Source of the DNA: Planosporangium spinosum
GTDB lineage: Bacteria; Actinomycetota; Actinomycetes; Mycobacteriales; Micromonosporaceae
Direction: 5' to 3'
Length of the DNA: 64,000 nt
Assembly: GCF_049999945.1 (NCBI RefSeq)
Contig: NZ_JBLYUB010000023.1
Location: 1-64,000, forward strand
Shown here: positions 1 to 8,339 of the stretch, in pieces
How the letters are laid out: every line of letters begins with the position of its first letter
Position numbering within the stretch: position 1 is the first letter of the stretch
Translations under genes and position numbers: made by a program
Notes under the pieces: generated by a model
What the model was told of the DNA's origin: nothing
The model's input: the letters and a program-made list of their open reading frames with translations, nothing else
The model's database searches: none

Positions 1-283
1 CCGAAACCGGCACAGAGCTCGTCGCCGCTTGACCGCCGTTTGTTGTCAGCCCGACGACGAACCGGAAAACTGAACAGCGCACAGAGCCTCACGCAGGCGA
101 TCTACACCATCCCACGGGACGTGACCGTTCGGCAGAGTCCGAGCGCGTCCACTGCGGACCAATCTCGATGGGCCGCCGGACACGAGCCGCCCGCCAGGTC
201 ACCGCATCGTCTGGTCAGCCTGCCGCACACACATCCGTTTACTGGTACGACGCACTGGCCGGCTGGCCGGCGGGGGAGCGGCG

Positions 284-511
284 GTGACGGCCCGGCCCGG
301 ACTTGACGGCGCCGGCGAAGCGAAGCGTCCATGCACTGCTGACCTGCCAGCGGCTGAGGCGGAGCCGGACATCCGGGTGCTGGTGCCATCCGGTGAGCCG
401 GTGCTCGAGTCGCCGGTGGCGCAGGCGCTACTCGAGCTGATCAAAGTACTCGCCCGGCCGGAAGCGCGGGCGGGGTACGACCACGTACAGACGCCAATGG
501 AGGATCCGTGA
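284..511 (+). CDS. small protein translationally coupled to serine integrase
   Basis: This 75-residue protein starts at GTG with a GGGGAG ribosome site five bases upstream. Its TGA stop overlaps the GTG start of the integrase as GTGA, so the two are probably co-translated. The N-terminal half is rich in Ala, Gly and Pro. The C-terminal half contains a short amphipathic segment (PVAQALLELIKVLARPEAR) that looks helical. I recognise no domain. The overlap with the integrase start and the ribosome site are the arguments for a real gene. It could be an accessory factor of the integrase, but nothing in the sequence proves that. Confidence 0.5.
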   Translation: MTARPGLDGAGEAKRPCTADLPAAEAEPDIRVLVPSGEPVLESPVAQALLELIKVLARPEARAGYDHVQTPMEDP

Positions 512-2157
512 AGTTCGCCTTCGCCGGCCGCTGCTCAACAGAGGATCAACAGGATCCCGAGTCGTCGCGGATCTGGCAACGTAGACGAGCGTCCGCATTG
601 ATCGAGCCTCGGGGCGGCCGGATCGTCGCCGAGTACTTCGATATCGGACAGAGTCGGTCGCTGCCCTGGCAGCGCCGACCACGGGTCAGCGCGCTGTTGG
701 AGGCGCTGGCCGACCCCAATCGGGGGTTTGATGCGGTGGTGATCGGAGAGCCACATCGGGCCTTCTATGGCAACCAGTTCGGCCTGACCTTCCCGCTGTT
801 CAACCACTACGGGGTCGAACTATGGGTGCCGGAAGTCGGCGGCCCGCTCGACCCGGATAACGAGGCACACGACCTGGTCATGTCGGTCTTCGGGGGAATG
901 AGCAAGAGAGAACGCAACCGCGTCAAGGTCCGGGTCCGGGCGGCGATGGCGGCGCAGGCTCAAGTCGAAGGCCGGTTTCTTGGTGGGCGACCACCCTATG
1001 GTTACCAGATCGTGGATGCCGGCCCGCACCCCAATCCGAGCAAGGTCGCCGACGGCCGCCGCCTGCACCGACTCGACCTCGACCCCATGACGGCGCCGGT
1101 CGTCGAACGCATCTTCCGGGAGTATCTGGCCGGGAGGGCATCTTCGCGATCGCCGAAGAGCTCACCCGGGATGGCATCCCCTGTCCATCCGCGCACGACC
1201 CGGGCCGCAACCGGCACCGCTCCGGGATCGCCTGGTCAAAGATGGCCATCCGCGCGATCCTGACCAACCCCCGCTACACCGGCTACCAATGCTGGAACCG
1301 CCAGCGCAAAGACGAGATCCTCGTCAACGTCAAAGACGTCGCGCTGGGCCACACCACCCGGCTGCGCTGGAACACCAGCGACAAGTGGATCCGATCCGAC
1401 AAGCCGGCGCATGCGGCGATCGTCAACCTGGACACGTTCGATCAAGTCCAGGCCAAGCTGGCCACCCGAGGAGCAACAACCACGCAGGTCAAACCCCGCC
1501 GTACCCCACGGCCGTACATCTTCCGCGGCCTGCTGTTCTGCGCGGTATGCGGCCGGCGCATGCAGGGCCAGTGGCTACACGGGATGGCTTACTATCGCTG
1601 CCGGTTCCCCGAGGAATACGCTCTCGCCAATAAGCTGGCCCACCCCCGTAACGTCTACCTCCGCCAGGATCACCTCGTCGACCCGCTTGACGAGTGGCTG
1701 CTGGCCGCGTTGGCCCCGCACAACCTCGAGGCCACCATTGCTGCGATGGAGGCCGCCCAACCCATCCCTGCGCAGCCGAGTACCGACGCGGCCGACCACA
1801 TCCTGGCCGAATGCGACCGCAAGATCGCGAACTATCGAGCCCTGCTCGACGCGGGAACCGACCCCAGTCTCGTGGCGGGCTGGATCTCCGAGATCACCGC
1901 CATCCGCACGGCGGCGGAGAACCAACGAGATCGCCGCCGCGGCGGCGCGACCGTGCCGGCAAGGCTCACCAAAGAGCAGATTCGCGGTCTGATCACGGCG
2001 GTCGGCGACCTCAGAACAGCCCTGCGCCGGGCCGACGCCGCGACCGCGAAAGCGGAGCTGTACCGGCGGCTGCGGATCCGGCTCACTTACGACCCTGGAA
2101 AGCAGATCGTCCGGGCTGAGTCAGAACTCAGCCCGGACGACGTAGGCATCGGGTCAG
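508..2157 (+). pseudogene. large serine recombinase/integrase, frameshifted
   Basis: The N-terminal 210 residues form a resolvase domain: the catalytic serine is Ser10 in GRCSTEDQQ, followed by SRSLPWQRRP, EPHRAFYGNQFGL and GGMSKRERNR. Around 1129-1140 the frame breaks. An apparent one-base deletion (GCCGGGAGGGCATC, expected an extra A) ends the first frame at 1263. The recombinase domain resumes in another frame (GIFAIAEELTRDGIPCPSAH, then AIRAILTNPRYTGYQCWN) and contains the zinc-ribbon segment LLFCAVCGRRMQG. The second frame has no stop before the tRNA gene and stays open to 2588. Start GTG 508 has a GGAGG site. It is either a true pseudogene or carries a sequencing error. The family inserts phage-like or conjugative elements into the chromosome. 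Confidence 0.8.
2107..2140. terminator. 15-bp perfect hairpin between integrase and tRNA-Leu
   Basis: Two 15-base arms (2107-2121 and 2126-2140) are perfect complements around the four-base loop CAGA. The hairpin lies 17 bases beyond the 3' end of the tRNA on its strand and inside the open 3' part of the integrase frame. It could terminate tRNA transcription, integrase transcription or both. An attachment-site role is also possible. There is no T-run. Confidence 0.55.
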
Positions 2158-2241
2158 TGTCCGAGGGGGGACTTGAACCCCCACGCCCTATACGGGCACT
2201 AGCACCTCAAGCTAGCGCGTCTGCCATTCCGCCACTCGGAC
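2158..2241 (-). tRNA. tRNA-Leu (anticodon GAG)
   Basis: Read on the minus strand, the 84-base sequence starts GTCCGAG and ends CTCGGAC plus discriminator A, giving a perfect seven-base acceptor stem. The anticodon arm is CTAGC-TTGAGGT-GCTAG with anticodon GAG. A long variable arm (TGCCCGTATAGGGCG) marks it as a class II tRNA. The T arm is GGGGG-TTCAAGT-CCCCC. No CCA is encoded at the 3' end. It decodes CUC and CUU leucine codons and is the presumed target of the neighbouring integrase. Confidence 0.95.
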
Positions 2242-2494
2242 CTACCATGCTCCCGGCGCAGCACGACGGGGCGTACTTCCCCGTCGGCCTGGCCGGCCGC
2301 ACGGAGAATGACTGTACACCCCCGGCGTCGATCATGCGAAACGGCTCGCGGGACTTCTTCCGTCGCACTGGGGAGGGCGCGTCCCGTCGATGGCGCCGGC
2401 CGTCGTCACGGGGGCCTGGGTGGCGCCTGCCATGCTCAGGGCGCCCGGTTGACAGCGCTCCACGGCGCGCTGAGACGTTCGTGGTGCGGACAGG
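2242..2494. other. gene-free stretch upstream of tRNA-Leu
   Basis: No convincing gene is seen between the tRNA 5' end and the terminator of the GPGG-motif gene. The open frame visible on the plus strand is only the read-through of the integrase frame across the tRNA. The tRNA promoter must lie here on the minus strand, but I could not pick out its boxes. Confidence 0.4.
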
Positions 2495-2538
2495 CCGGTG
2501 GGCCTGGCGGAGGCGCACAACCCTGCCAGGCCCACCGG
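2495..2538 (-). terminator. 14-bp hairpin downstream of GPGG-motif gene
   Basis: The arms 2495-2508 and 2525-2538 are perfect complements with a 16-base loop. They sit 46 bases beyond the stop codon of the minus-strand gene at 2585-2728. No T-run follows, as is common for actinobacterial terminators. Confidence 0.5.
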
Positions 2539-2584
2539 AGGGCGGGGCTCGCGGCCGGTGGGGAGCCCGGCGCGGCCCCTGTCA

Positions 2585-2728
2585 CTAGCTGAAGATGCTG
2601 ACACCGCCCGGGCCGACCAGCAGACCGACGATGATCAGCACGATTCCCCACAGCACCTGCGACCGCAGGAGGGCCACGATGCCGGAGACGACCAGTACCA
2701 CCGCGAGGATCCACAGAAGAGTAGCCAT
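2585..2728 (-). CDS. GPGG-motif small membrane protein
   Basis: This 47-residue protein (MATLLWILAVVLVVSGIVAL, then a second hydrophobic stretch) ends in LVGPGGVSIFS. The C-terminal GPGG motif defines a family of tiny actinobacterial membrane proteins of unknown function. Two hydrophobic segments, about residues 3-20 and 25-38, suggest a two-pass hairpin in the membrane with a small Arg-Ser-Gln turn. The ATG is preceded by AAAGG. The gene is monocistronic, with its own downstream hairpin. Membership is clear from the end motif; the role is unknown. Confidence 0.8.
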   Translation of the reverse strand: MATLLWILAVVLVVSGIVALLRSQVLWGIVLIIVGLLVGPGGVSIFS

Positions 2729-2771
2729 GACCTTTGATTTCCCTTCTTTTCCGATTGATAAACGCTGAGAC

Positions 2772-3401
2772 CTAAAGGTCCTCAGGCCAGGTGGTACGCC
2801 CGACTACGACGTCGCGGATCTTGTCCACCACGCCGACCGCCGGGTCGACCACCTTGTTGGCCGGGGGAGTAAGGGGGGTCGCCGGGTGCGGCCGGGTGGG
2901 TGCCGCCTCGTGGGCGATCTCGACCCGGTTACCTAGGCGGATCAGCTCGTTCTCGCTGCACCGCTCCCGCAGGCGGGGAAAGATCTCGTACGACGCCCGC
3001 TCGGCGTGGCGCGCGACCTGCCGGGTGACGGTGTCGACGAGCCTCGGGTAGGCGGGGTCGTCGACGGGCGTGGTGTGCAGTTCCTTGAGCGTGTGCAGCA
3101 TCGCCGCGTCCTCGCTGAGTTCCTGGTCGGCGAGGAGGGCGCCGTCAGGGAGGACGGCCCGGGCGGTGGGATAGGTGTACTGCTCGTCCACCGACAGGTG
3201 CCGCGACAACATCGCGACCAGGACGTCGGTCAGTGACGGGGTCTCCGCCGGGTCCGTCAGGTGCTCGCCGAGCCGGTTGCACAGGGCGATGATCTGGTGG
3301 TGGTCGTCGATCAGAATGTCGACCATGCTGCGGCCGCCCGGATGGACGTCGTCGTCACTGACCGCCGGGGCGGGCGGTAGGGGAGGCAGGGGCGCGGCCA
3401 C
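2772..3401 (-). CDS. hemerythrin-domain (HHE) protein
   Basis: The 209-residue protein has a Pro-rich N-terminus and then an HHE cation-binding four-helix domain (about residues 25-150). Candidate iron ligands include DDHHQII, LSRHLSVDEQYTYP, MLHTLKELH and RQVARHAERASYEIFP. Hemerythrin-like proteins bind a di-iron centre and act in oxygen or nitric-oxide sensing and iron handling; which applies here cannot be told. The C-terminus (residues 160-209) is outside the domain and carries a Pro/Thr-rich linker. It lies 43 bases upstream of the GPGG gene on the other side of a short gap, possibly with separate promoters. Confidence 0.8.
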   Translation of the reverse strand: MAAPLPPLPPAPAVSDDDVHPGGRSMVDILIDDHHQIIALCNRLGEHLTDPAETPSLTDVLVAMLSRHLSVDEQYTYPTARAVLPDGALLADQELSEDAAMLHTLKELHTTPVDDPAYPRLVDTVTRQVARHAERASYEIFPRLRERCSENELIRLGNRVEIAHEAAPTRPHPATPLTPPANKVVDPAVGVVDKIRDVVVGRTTWPEDL

Positions 3402-3820
3402 GGATGGGACTCCTTCGGGCGTACTGACGTTGCCCGATCTCTACCCCCACCGCTCGACCGTCAAACCGCAGTTCGAACCAGGCCCGGGGCCGGCGGCCGA
3501 ACCGCAGCTCGGACCGCGCCCGGGGCCGGCGGCCGAGCCGCGGCCCGGACCGTCGGCTGAACGAGCTCCGAACGCGGCCTTGGTCGGCTGCTGAGCCGCG
3601 GTCCGGACCGTCACCTGAGCGGAGTTCGGGACCGGCTCGTGCCGGCCCTCGGGATCGCGGTCCTCACCCGTCCGGATCGCGGTCCGTTCCCGTCCGTGCT
3701 TGACGGAACGTGACAGCCCATTCACCAATAGCGAATTCAGTTATGCCCATGGATTCACGTTTCCGTGCGATAAAGAAAGTTACCCCTTGGTAACCCCGCC
3801 GCACGAAACGAGGTCCACCC
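3402..3820. other. 419-bp intergenic region with direct repeats and an AT-rich pocket
   Basis: Positions 3481-3560 contain imperfect copies of a Pro-Gly-rich 36-base pattern (CCCGGGGCCGGCGGCCGA core). Positions 3652-3695 hold two 22-base units beginning GATCGCGGTCC. From about 3715 to 3800 the base composition falls sharply compared with all flanking DNA, just ahead of the SGNH hydrolase. A short inverted repeat (GTTACC 3779-3784, GGTAAC 3789-3794) lies 26 bases before its start codon. This is probably its promoter/operator area. No credible gene is seen. Confidence 0.5.
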
Positions 3821-4651
3821 ATGAGACTCGTGCGCCCCGGCCTGCTCGCCCTCACCATGGGCCTGGCCACCGCCGTCGCGTCCAGCACCCCGGCCCATGC
3901 GGCCGCCGGACCGCCGCCCAGCTCGATGGCGAGCATGGGCGACTCGATCACCCGCGGCTTCAACGCCTGCGGCTGGTTCGTCGACTGCACCTCCCGGTCG
4001 TTCAGTACCGGTGACGACACCGGCGTCAACAGCCACTACCTGCGCATCCGGGCGAAGAACAGCGCGATCGGCGGCAGGAACTACAACGACGCCCGCAGTG
4101 GCGCCAAGGCCGCCGACATGCCGGGCCAGGCCGACACCGCGGTCTCCCAGCGCGTCCAGTACGTCACGATGCTCATCGGCGCCAACGACGCGTGCACCAG
4201 CTCGGAGTCGACGATGACCTCGGTCAGCGCGTTCCGTGCGTCGATCGACACCGCGCTGGGCAAGCTCAAGGCCGGCCTGCCGGGCAGCAAGGTCCTGGTT
4301 GTGAGCATCCCCGACGTCAAGCGCCTGTGGGCGGTGGGCAAGGACAACGCCAGTGCCCGTGGCGCGTGGTCGCTGTTCGGAATCTGCCAGTCGCTGCTGG
4401 CCAACCCGACCTCGACGGCGGCCACGGACAACGCCCGCCGTGACCGGGTACGCCAGCGGGTGGTCGACTTCAACGCCCAACTGGCGCAGGCGTGCGCCGC
4501 GTACGGCTCCGACTGCGCGTTCGACGGCAACGCGGTCTTCGCCTATCCCTTCGTCCTGTCGCAGGTGTCCACCTGGGACTACTTCCACCCCAACGCCAGC
4601 GGCCAGGCAGTCCTGGCCCAGGTCTCGTACACCGCCGGCTTCAACTGGTGA
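3821..4651 (+). CDS. secreted SGNH/GDSL-type esterase or lipase
   Basis: The 276-residue protein begins with a Sec signal peptide (MRLVRPGLLALTMGLATAVA, cleavage after AHA near residue 27). The SGNH blocks follow in order: MGDSITRG with the nucleophilic serine, the block III GAND motif, and DYFHPN, which supplies the catalytic Asp and His. Six or more cysteines in the mature part fit disulfides in a secreted enzyme. Family members hydrolyse ester bonds in lipids, polysaccharides or small esters, and the substrate cannot be read from sequence. It appears monocistronic. GAGG lies eight bases before ATG. Confidence 0.88.
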   Translation: MRLVRPGLLALTMGLATAVASSTPAHAAAGPPPSSMASMGDSITRGFNACGWFVDCTSRSFSTGDDTGVNSHYLRIRAKNSAIGGRNYNDARSGAKAADMPGQADTAVSQRVQYVTMLIGANDACTSSESTMTSVSAFRASIDTALGKLKAGLPGSKVLVVSIPDVKRLWAVGKDNASARGAWSLFGICQSLLANPTSTAATDNARRDRVRQRVVDFNAQLAQACAAYGSDCAFDGNAVFAYPFVLSQVSTWDYFHPNASGQAVLAQVSYTAGFNW

Positions 4652-4733
4652 CACCGGGCCGGACCGGCCGTCCCGCACCGGTGACGCGGGGCCACAAACC
4701 CGCCGTCCCGCGCACCGGTGACGGCCCGTCCGG

Positions 4734-4797
4734 CCAGTGCCGCCGGCCGCCGGCCCCTGCGTGAGCCAGTGCCGCCAGCCGCCGGCCCCTGCGTGAG
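4734..4797. repeat. 32-bp tandem duplication
   Basis: Two adjacent 32-base units (4734-4765, 4766-4797) differ at a single base. They lie in the spacer between the hydrolase and the M20 peptidase and are not coding. Confidence 0.7.
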
Positions 4798-4849
4798 CCG
4801 GAACCGGCGGCGTTCTGCCCGATCGGTGCCGGCTGGTATGAAGAGGGGT

Positions 4850-6187
4850 ATGACCTCACACGACGCCCCGGCGGGCGGCCACCCTGTCAGCGCCGTCGAC
4901 GAGGTGGTCGAGATCTGCCGCGACCTGCTGCGCATCGACACCACCAACACCGGCGACACCGCCACGAGCGCCGGCGAGCGCGCCGCCGCCGAGTACGTCG
5001 CGGAGAAGCTGGCCGAGGTCGGCCTGCAGCCGGAGATCCGGGAGAGCGCGCGGGGCCGCACCAGCGTGGTGGCCCGGTACGAGGGTGCCGACCCCGACCG
5101 CGGGGCGCTGCTCATCCACGGCCACCTCGACGTCGTGCCGGCCGACGCGGCCGAATGGTCGGTCCACCCGTTCTCCGGTGAGATCTCCGATGGGTACCTG
5201 TGGGGTCGGGGCGCCATCGACATGAAGGACTTCGACGCGATGGCCCTCGCGACGGTCCGGCAGTGGCGGCGGGAGGGCCGGGTCCCCCCACGCGACCTGG
5301 TGCTGGCGTTCCTCGCCGACGAGGAGGCCGGGGGGCGCTACGGCGCGCAGTTCATGGTCGACCGGCACCCCGACCTGTTCGAGGGCTGTACGGAGGCGAT
5401 CGGCGAGGTCGGTGGCTTCTCCTACACCGTCGACCAGGACCTGCGCCTGTACCTGGTGGAGACCGCCGAGAAGAGCATCGAGTGGCTGCGCCTGATCGCC
5501 ACCGGCCGTCCGGGCCACGGATCGATGATCAACGACGACAACGCGATCACCGCGCTGAGCGAGGCCGTGGCACGGCTCGGCCGCCACCGGTTCCCGGTCG
5601 TGATGACCGACACGGTACGTGCCTTCCTGGCCCAGGTCTCCGAGGCGCTGCACATCGAGGTCGACCTCGACGACCCCGAGCTGGCCATCGCCAAGCTCGG
5701 CCCGATCGCCACGATCATCGGCGCCACGGTGCGTAACACTGCGAACCCGACCAGGCTCGACGCCGGATACAAGGAGAACGTCATCCCCGGCCGGGCCGTC
5801 GCGACCGTCGACTGCCGCGCCCTGCCCGGCCAGGAGCACCTCTTCGAGGAGCAGTTGCGGGCGGTGATCGGCCCGGACATCGACATCGAGTACATCGAGC
5901 GGCTGCCCGCGCTGGAGACAACCTTCGACGGCCCCCTGGTCGAGGCGATGGGCGCCGCCCTGCGGGCGGAGGACCCGGCGGCGCGGGCCGTGCCCTACAT
6001 GCTGTCGGGCGGCACCGACGCGAAGGCGTTCAGCCGGCTGGGCATCCGCTGCTTCGGCTTCGCGCCGCTGCGGCTGCCGGCCGATCTCAACTTCGGGGCG
6101 CTGTTCCACGGCATCGACGAACGGGTACCGGTGGACGGGCTAAAGTTCGGCGTGCGCGTGCTCGACCGGTTCCTCGCCGCGAGCTGA
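4850..6187 (+). CDS. M20/M25/M40 family metallo-hydrolase
   Basis: This 445-residue enzyme has the M20 metallopeptidase layout: LLIHGHLDVVPAD (first metal ligand His and catalytic Asp), WGRGAIDMKDFDAM (bridging Asp), DEEAGGRYGAQ (catalytic Glu-Glu), the dimerisation lid from about residue 200, and the C-terminal PYMLSGGTDAKAF with LFHGIDERVP supplying the last His. The family cleaves amide bonds of dipeptides or N-acyl amino acids with two zinc ions. ATG 4850 is chosen; an in-frame ATG at 4838 is also possible. TATGAA at 4837 would make the shorter form leaderless. Substrate unknown. Confidence 0.88.
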   Translation: MTSHDAPAGGHPVSAVDEVVEICRDLLRIDTTNTGDTATSAGERAAAEYVAEKLAEVGLQPEIRESARGRTSVVARYEGADPDRGALLIHGHLDVVPADAAEWSVHPFSGEISDGYLWGRGAIDMKDFDAMALATVRQWRREGRVPPRDLVLAFLADEEAGGRYGAQFMVDRHPDLFEGCTEAIGEVGGFSYTVDQDLRLYLVETAEKSIEWLRLIATGRPGHGSMINDDNAITALSEAVARLGRHRFPVVMTDTVRAFLAQVSEALHIEVDLDDPELAIAKLGPIATIIGATVRNTANPTRLDAGYKENVIPGRAVATVDCRALPGQEHLFEEQLRAVIGPDIDIEYIERLPALETTFDGPLVEAMGAALRAEDPAARAVPYMLSGGTDAKAFSRLGIRCFGFAPLRLPADLNFGALFHGIDERVPVDGLKFGVRVLDRFLAAS

Positions 6188-6275
6188 CACCCGCACAGTC
6201 CCGCCGTAGCACCGAGTCGACGCCGCACCCGCGTCGCCGACACCGCACCATCACACCCGAAGGGGAGCGACAGCC

Positions 6276-6956
6276 ATGACCGACCGGCACGCGGAGCTGG
6301 ACACCGCACTGGAGCGGGTGATCTCCGCCGCCCGGGCCCACCTGGCCGCCGTCAAGGCGGCCGACGGGCGCACCGACGACGACCAGGTGTGGCGCGCCTA
6401 CGTCGAGCTCAACAACGCCTCGTTCGAGTACGACGAGCTGCTGCTCGACGCGTTCGGCGAGGTGACGCCGTGGGACGTGGACGCGATCGACCCGGACGAG
6501 GCCGACCGCCAGTTCGCGATGGGTACCGAGGAGGCCGACGACCCGCACCCGCGGGTGATCTCGGTGCGGCAGCGCCGCGACTACCGGGTACCGAGCGTGA
6601 GCGCCCTGCTGCGGATGGCCGAGGCGGCGCGGCAGGCCGGCCCGCACGCCGAGAGCGAGCCGGAGCAGCCGATCGAGTCGGTGGGCGAGGCGCTGCTGGA
6701 ACTCATGCAGGCCGGCGACGGGTCGCTGGGCGCACTCGACATCCCGGAGCTGGAGTCGCTCAACGGGGTCGTGGTGGTCGCCGAGGTCGGCGCCTCGCTG
6801 GACCCGGAGGCGTTCGAGGATCACGACGGCACCGGGCCGTTCCAGATCGAGGCCGATGACCGGCTCGTCGACCGGCTCGACGAGCACACCTATGTGCAGT
6901 TCGACACCGACGAGGCTGGCGACGATCGGAGCGACCAGGCGGGCGACCGCGCCTGA
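6276..6956 (+). CDS. conserved actinobacterial hypothetical protein
   Basis: The 226-residue acidic, soluble protein has no signal peptide or membrane segment. The first 70 residues are helical and rich in Ala/Glu/Asp (ALERVISAARAHLAAVKAAD). The middle contains DYRVPSVSALLRMAEAARQA, and the C-terminal part has a beta-rich stretch (NGVVVVAEVGASLDPEAF). A GGGGAG site precedes ATG by eight bases. I do not recognise a named domain; it resembles unnamed proteins of Micromonosporaceae. No operon partner is obvious, since the next gene is convergent. Confidence 0.75.
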   Translation: MTDRHAELDTALERVISAARAHLAAVKAADGRTDDDQVWRAYVELNNASFEYDELLLDAFGEVTPWDVDAIDPDEADRQFAMGTEEADDPHPRVISVRQRRDYRVPSVSALLRMAEAARQAGPHAESEPEQPIESVGEALLELMQAGDGSLGALDIPELESLNGVVVVAEVGASLDPEAFEDHDGTGPFQIEADDRLVDRLDEHTYVQFDTDEAGDDRSDQAGDRA

Positions 6957-6959
6957 CCG

Positions 6960-6980
6960 CCCGGGGCCGGCCGGCCCGGG
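6960..6980. terminator. GC hairpin between convergent genes
   Basis: CCCGGGGCCGG pairs with CCGGCCCGGG leaving one bulged G. It fills the 47-base gap between two converging genes and could end transcription from both sides. Confidence 0.4.
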
Positions 6981-7003
6981 TCACTACGGCGGGCGCCGTC
7001 GGG

Positions 7004-7195
7004 TCAGTACGACAGGCCGGGCTGCGGCTCGGCGCTGACCCGGCGGCGCAGCATGACCTGCCGCGTGCCGTCGGCGAACAGCCGCACCCGGGCCAGTTCC
7101 CAACCGCCGTACTCGGCCTGGATCGTCAACTGCGCCGTCGCCGTCAACCGGTCGACGTTCGACGGCAACCGCAACGGCGCGTACTCGTAGTCCAT
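7004..7195 (-). CDS. DUF5703 family protein
   Basis: A 63-residue protein (MDYEYAPLRLPSNVDRLTAT...) matching the small actinobacterial DUF5703 family in size and motifs (EYGGWELARVRLFADGTRQV). It is predicted to be a compact beta-rich domain with no membrane segment. Function is unknown. It lies 48 bases downstream of the aldo/keto reductase on the same strand and may be co-transcribed with it. Confidence 0.8.
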   Translation of the reverse strand: MDYEYAPLRLPSNVDRLTATAQLTIQAEYGGWELARVRLFADGTRQVMLRRRVSAEPQPGLSY

Positions 7196-7243
7196 GGTTA
7201 ACGATCCTGCCCCGCCGGCGCCGGTTCTGACCAGTACGGCGGG

Positions 7244-8215
7244 TCAGGTTTGGCGCTCCGGGTATCCCCAGGCGACCGCCGACACGTCGTCGAGGGCGGC
7301 GCGGATCTCCGGCGGGAGGTCCACCTCCTCCGCCTGCAGCGCGCCGAGCAGTTGGCCGACGGTACGGGCGCCGAGTACCGGGGCGACGACGCCGGGCCGG
7401 TCGCGGACCCACGACAGCGCCACCTCCAGGGGCGACACGCCAAGCCCGGTGGCGGCGGTGACCACCGCCTCGACGATGCCGGCGCAGCGCGCGTCGAGGT
7501 AGGGCGCGACGAACCGCTCGAAGTGCGGCGAGGCCGCGCGCGAGTCGGCCGGCATCCCGGTGCGGTACTTGCCGGTCAGGACCCCGCGGCCGAGCGGCGA
7601 CCAGGGCAGGACGCCGATGCCGAGCGCGGCGCAGGCCGGCAGCACCTCCCGCTCCACGCCCCGCTCCAGCAGCGAGTACTCCACCTGGGCGCTGACCAGC
7701 GGGGTGCGGCCCGGCCAGGCGAGCTGCCAGGTGGCGGCGCGGGCGGTCTGCCAGCCCGAGAAGTTGGAGATCCCGGCGTAGCGCACCCTGCCGGTGGCCA
7801 CGGCGGTGTCCAGCGCGGCGAGCGTCTCGTCCAGGGGCGTGTCCGGGTCGTACCCGTGCACCTGCCACAGGTCCAGGTAGTCGGTGCCGAGCCGGGACAG
7901 CGTGGCGTCGAGCGCGCGCAGCAGGTGCGACCGGGAGCCGTCGCGGCGGCGGGCCGCCCCGGGCCGCAGCCCGGCCTTGGAGGCGATGATCAGCTCGTCG
8001 CGGGGGACTAGGGCGTCCAGTAGGCTGCCGACGACCGCCTCGGCGTCACCGTCGCCGTACACGTCGGCGGTGTCCAGCAGGTCGCCGCCGGCGTCCCGGA
8101 ACGTCTTGAGCTGCGCGGCGGCGTCGTCGGTGTCGGTGTCCCGTCCCCATGACATCGTGCCGAGGGCCAGGCGGGAGACCGTCAGCCCGCTTCGGCCGAG
8201 CGGTCGCTGTTGCAT
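7244..8215 (-). CDS. aldo/keto reductase
   Basis: The 323-residue (beta/alpha)8 oxidoreductase has the family signatures GGDLLDTADVYGDGDAE (catalytic Asp and Tyr), the active-site Lys in ELIIASKAGL and His in DLWQVHGYDPDTP. Near the C-terminus WVRDRPGVVAPVLGARTVGQ is the NADPH-phosphate-binding segment. It probably reduces aldehydes or ketones with NADPH; the substrate is open. ATG 8215 is chosen because MQQRPLGRSGLTVS is the usual N-terminus and a TATCGT box lies eight bases upstream. The gene is divergent from the LLM oxidoreductase across 124 bases. Confidence 0.9.
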   Translation of the reverse strand: MQQRPLGRSGLTVSRLALGTMSWGRDTDTDDAAAQLKTFRDAGGDLLDTADVYGDGDAEAVVGSLLDALVPRDELIIASKAGLRPGAARRRDGSRSHLLRALDATLSRLGTDYLDLWQVHGYDPDTPLDETLAALDTAVATGRVRYAGISNFSGWQTARAATWQLAWPGRTPLVSAQVEYSLLERGVEREVLPACAALGIGVLPWSPLGRGVLTGKYRTGMPADSRAASPHFERFVAPYLDARCAGIVEAVVTAATGLGVSPLEVALSWVRDRPGVVAPVLGARTVGQLLGALQAEEVDLPPEIRAALDDVSAVAWGYPERQT

Positions 8216-8223
8216 GGACAGAA

Positions 8224-8229
8224 ACGATA
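8224..8229 (-). promoter_or_regulatory. -10 box of leaderless aldo/keto reductase mRNA
   Basis: TATCGT on the minus strand is separated by eight bases from the ATG at 8215, so transcription would begin at or next to the start codon. No ribosome site is visible. No clear -35 box was identified. Confidence 0.5.
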
Positions 8230-8339
8230 CGGCGCGGGTGATCGGAATGGGGCTCCGGCGCCCCGTTACCCTGACGGTGCCCGCCCGTCCGAGGCGCGGC
8301 GACTTGCGACTTCCATCCGATTCTCGATGGGGAGACTCC

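Larger units (their letters stand above)
1..2157. mobile_element. probable right end of an integrated element at tRNA-Leu
   Basis: A large serine integrase gene and a small coupled gene lie immediately next to the 3' end of a tRNA-Leu gene, the usual arrangement where an integrated element meets its tRNA target. The left boundary, if it exists, is before the window, and I found no second copy of the tRNA 3' end inside the window. Positions 1-283 show no convincing gene. Calling this a mobile element is an inference from the integrase-tRNA geometry. The integrase is frameshifted, so the element may be immobile. Confidence 0.4.

Noticed and set aside
40..306. Open frame of 88 codons near the window start
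   Set aside because: No ribosome site, no recognisable motif and skewed composition; treated as chance in GC-rich DNA.
2158..2588. Continuation of the integrase reading frame through the tRNA as protein sequence
   Set aside because: The translated stretch is the antisense of tRNA-Leu; no domain is present beyond about 2130.
3441..3728. Gly/Pro-rich minus-strand frame
   Set aside because: It only translates the local direct repeats and has no start context.
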